A stretch of DNA of 64,000 bases. It comes from Formicarius rufipectus (lineage: Eukaryota > Chordata > Aves > Passeriformes > Formicariidae). The translations under genes and the position numbers were made by a program. The DNA lies in NCBI GenBank assembly GCA_013399695.1, contig VXAU01003159.1:1196415-1260414 (forward strand), read 5' to 3'. The notes beneath the pieces were generated by a model. The model had not been told where the DNA came from. It saw nothing but the letters and a program-made list of their open reading frames with translations, and did not search any database. Each line of letters opens with the position of its first letter. Position 1 is the stretch's first letter. Below are positions 62,546 through 64,000 of the stretch, in pieces.

Positions 62546-63879
62546 ATCCCCCTCCCCCCACCTTAAGACACAGGCATTCTTCATGCCCTTTTGCAGCTTT
62601 GAGAAGCCTCAGCTTTCCTTTTGGAGTCTCAGTGCCCAGAGTCATCTTCAGCCAATTCTCTAAATACCCTGGGAATTTCATTCAGTCCAGCTGATCTGAA
62701 AATATGGGAATTATCCTACTACTCTGTACTGCAGCCTCAGCATGTGTTCAGGACTTTGTCGTGCTAAGTGCTGCACATGGGTAATAAAGCCAGCTCTTTC
62801 ACTGAAGGCCTGATTAGCAGTACATTCGAATACGTGAGCCTAAGCAGAAGCCTCTGGCCAGACAGAGGCAGGTTAAACAATGAAAGATCCTTCATTAGCT
62901 TAAGAGATAGAAGTGTCCTCTTGTGCATGGTCTGGCTGTTATCAAATGTTCTGCAGGCATTTCAGCAGGGGGGAATTTAAAGCAGCAGCCAGAAGAGGAC
63001 AGTGTTTTAACCAGCCTGCCTTTTTACACTGACCTGCTAAAGCAATAAAAGAGGCAAATACAAGGACTAGACAAAGGACTCTTGGGAACAAATGGAGAAG
63101 AGATCTCCTGGCCTGCAAGGATGGCCACTGTGCACAGAGCTGGCAGCACAAGTCACAGGCTGAGTTAAAGTTGATGAGACAAGTGAGCAACATAAGGATG
63201 GGTCTCCTGCCATATGCTGTCTGTCACCAGCTGGGGTCCTCTGGTGCATTTTGGTGCTGTGTGTCACTGGCAGGTGTTTTCACACAGCATCTCTGCCCTG
63301 CAGCCCATGCAGATATCTCCCATCCCAGTGCTGTGGCTCTGGGGAGGTGGTGTGAGCACAGATGAGCCATGGTTTGAGTGAAACCTTATTTTGCCTCCTG
63401 TTTTCTCCCTTGTTTGGCACAGGGTTAAGCTGGACAGCTTTGCATGAAGGTGCTAGTGGGGTTCAGTTTGGACTGAGCACATTTGCACTCTGTTCTGCTC
63501 AGTGCTCAGCTGCAACTGCTGTCAGTTCATCAGCAGAGGGCCTGGGTGGATGTTCGACTTTGAGAGGAGGGCTGTAAACTTCTGCCTTTAATGCCTGGCA
63601 TTATGGCCCTGGGGCAGGGAAATGAGATGCACATCCTGGTAAGAAGGATTACCAGAGCAGGGAAGAAAGAGGAGGCTGTGAGAGGTTATTGGCCAAAGGT
63701 GTTTTTCACTTTGAGGTTTTGGAGAGCTCTGGGTCCTGGGCAGGGTTTAAGACTCTCCATAGTTCAGAGATATCATTCCTGGCTTCTGGAATACCTGAAT
63801 TCAAGTTGGCCCAAAGTGGCTATAGAGTATTCCAGCCTTTTTCTCTTGATACATCTGAGTCTGTTCTTGGAAATTACTA
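62546..63879. other. Unique non-coding DNA
   Basis: No gene recognised. A CTCF-like core, CAGCAGAGGGCC, lies at 63531-63542. Open frames on both strands overlap and lack homology. Confidence 0.45.
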
Positions 63880-64000
63880 TTTTAATGCTTGATTAATTAG
63901 TTCTGAGCCACAGGGGGTAATTAGTCTGCTAATCACCGGGTTCCGCAACCTCACCAGCCACTCACATTACTCTCAATGGCAGCCCTTTTACCTCTTTAAT
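63880..64000. promoter_or_regulatory. Homeodomain-rich enhancer candidate, cut by window end
   Basis: TTAATTAG (63893-63900), GGTAATTAG (63916-63924) and CTAATCA (63929-63935) occur within 45 bp, followed by complex sequence with CpGs (ACCGGGTTCCGCAACC). The true extent lies outside the window. Confidence 0.3.

Noticed and set aside
1..64000. CRISPR arrays, operons, bacterial insertion sequences and viral proviruses
   Set aside because: No regularly spaced identical repeats, ribosome-binding-site-led gene clusters, transposase frames, or gag/pol-like frames with flanking LTRs were seen. The content is vertebrate nuclear DNA.

Overview
The window looks like nuclear DNA from a bird. The best evidence is a well-preserved avian-type CR1 retrotransposon 3' end on the + strand at about 57965-58515. 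It keeps recognisable pieces of the CR1 reverse-transcriptase C-terminus and the typical CR1 tail ending in a TTCTATGAT motif. Three older CR1/L3-like fragments and at least three old MIR-type SINE remnants fit an amniote genome with few young repeats. I saw no Alu-, L1- or B1-like sequence. The bird assignment is an inference; I cannot name the species or locus.

I find no protein-coding gene I can defend. The longest open frames (about 130-190 codons) fit chance. With 3 stops in 64 codons and six frames of 64 kb, a few runs of 150 or more codons are expected, and two of the longest lie in GC-rich sequence where stops are rare. Several of them also begin at TTG or GTG, which a vertebrate gene would not normally use. 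Several exon-like intervals have good splice signals, but none shows recognisable protein homology or forms a phase-consistent series.

Layout. 1-9 kb: mostly unique non-coding DNA with an A/C-rich simple repeat at 1.63-1.74 kb and a small exon-like interval at 4.6 kb. 9.06-9.19 kb: an old CR1 end on the - strand. 9.2-24 kb: unique DNA with several homeodomain-motif-rich, enhancer-like segments (15.3, 17.5, 21.4-21.8, 22.3 kb) and a MIR remnant at 20.3 kb. 24-29.1 kb: a T-rich/AT-rich low-complexity tract, then two old CR1 fragments and a MIR. 29-40 kb: AT-rich unique DNA. 40.1-41.1 kb: the most GC- and CpG-rich part, with a regular minisatellite of about 25 bp and a consensus splice donor; a possible non-coding first exon. 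41.4-44.2 kb: two enhancer-like segments, the second with a perfect RFX X-box. 45.2-46.8 kb: a 48-bp direct duplication flanking an assembly gap. 49.2-49.4 kb: a MIR remnant. 52-53 kb: an enhancer-like segment and a T/G-rich repeat. 56.2-56.6 kb: a segment dense in nuclear-receptor and homeodomain motifs. 58 kb: the younger CR1. 62.5 kb: a homopyrimidine run. 63.9-64.0 kb: another homeodomain-rich segment cut by the window end.

My best reading is a gene-poor regulatory landscape, or a very large intron, around a developmental gene outside the window. It may have one CpG-rich start site for a long non-coding RNA near 40.6-41.1 kb. I saw no convincing novel biological system; the regulatory candidates need cross-species alignment and chromatin or RNA data.
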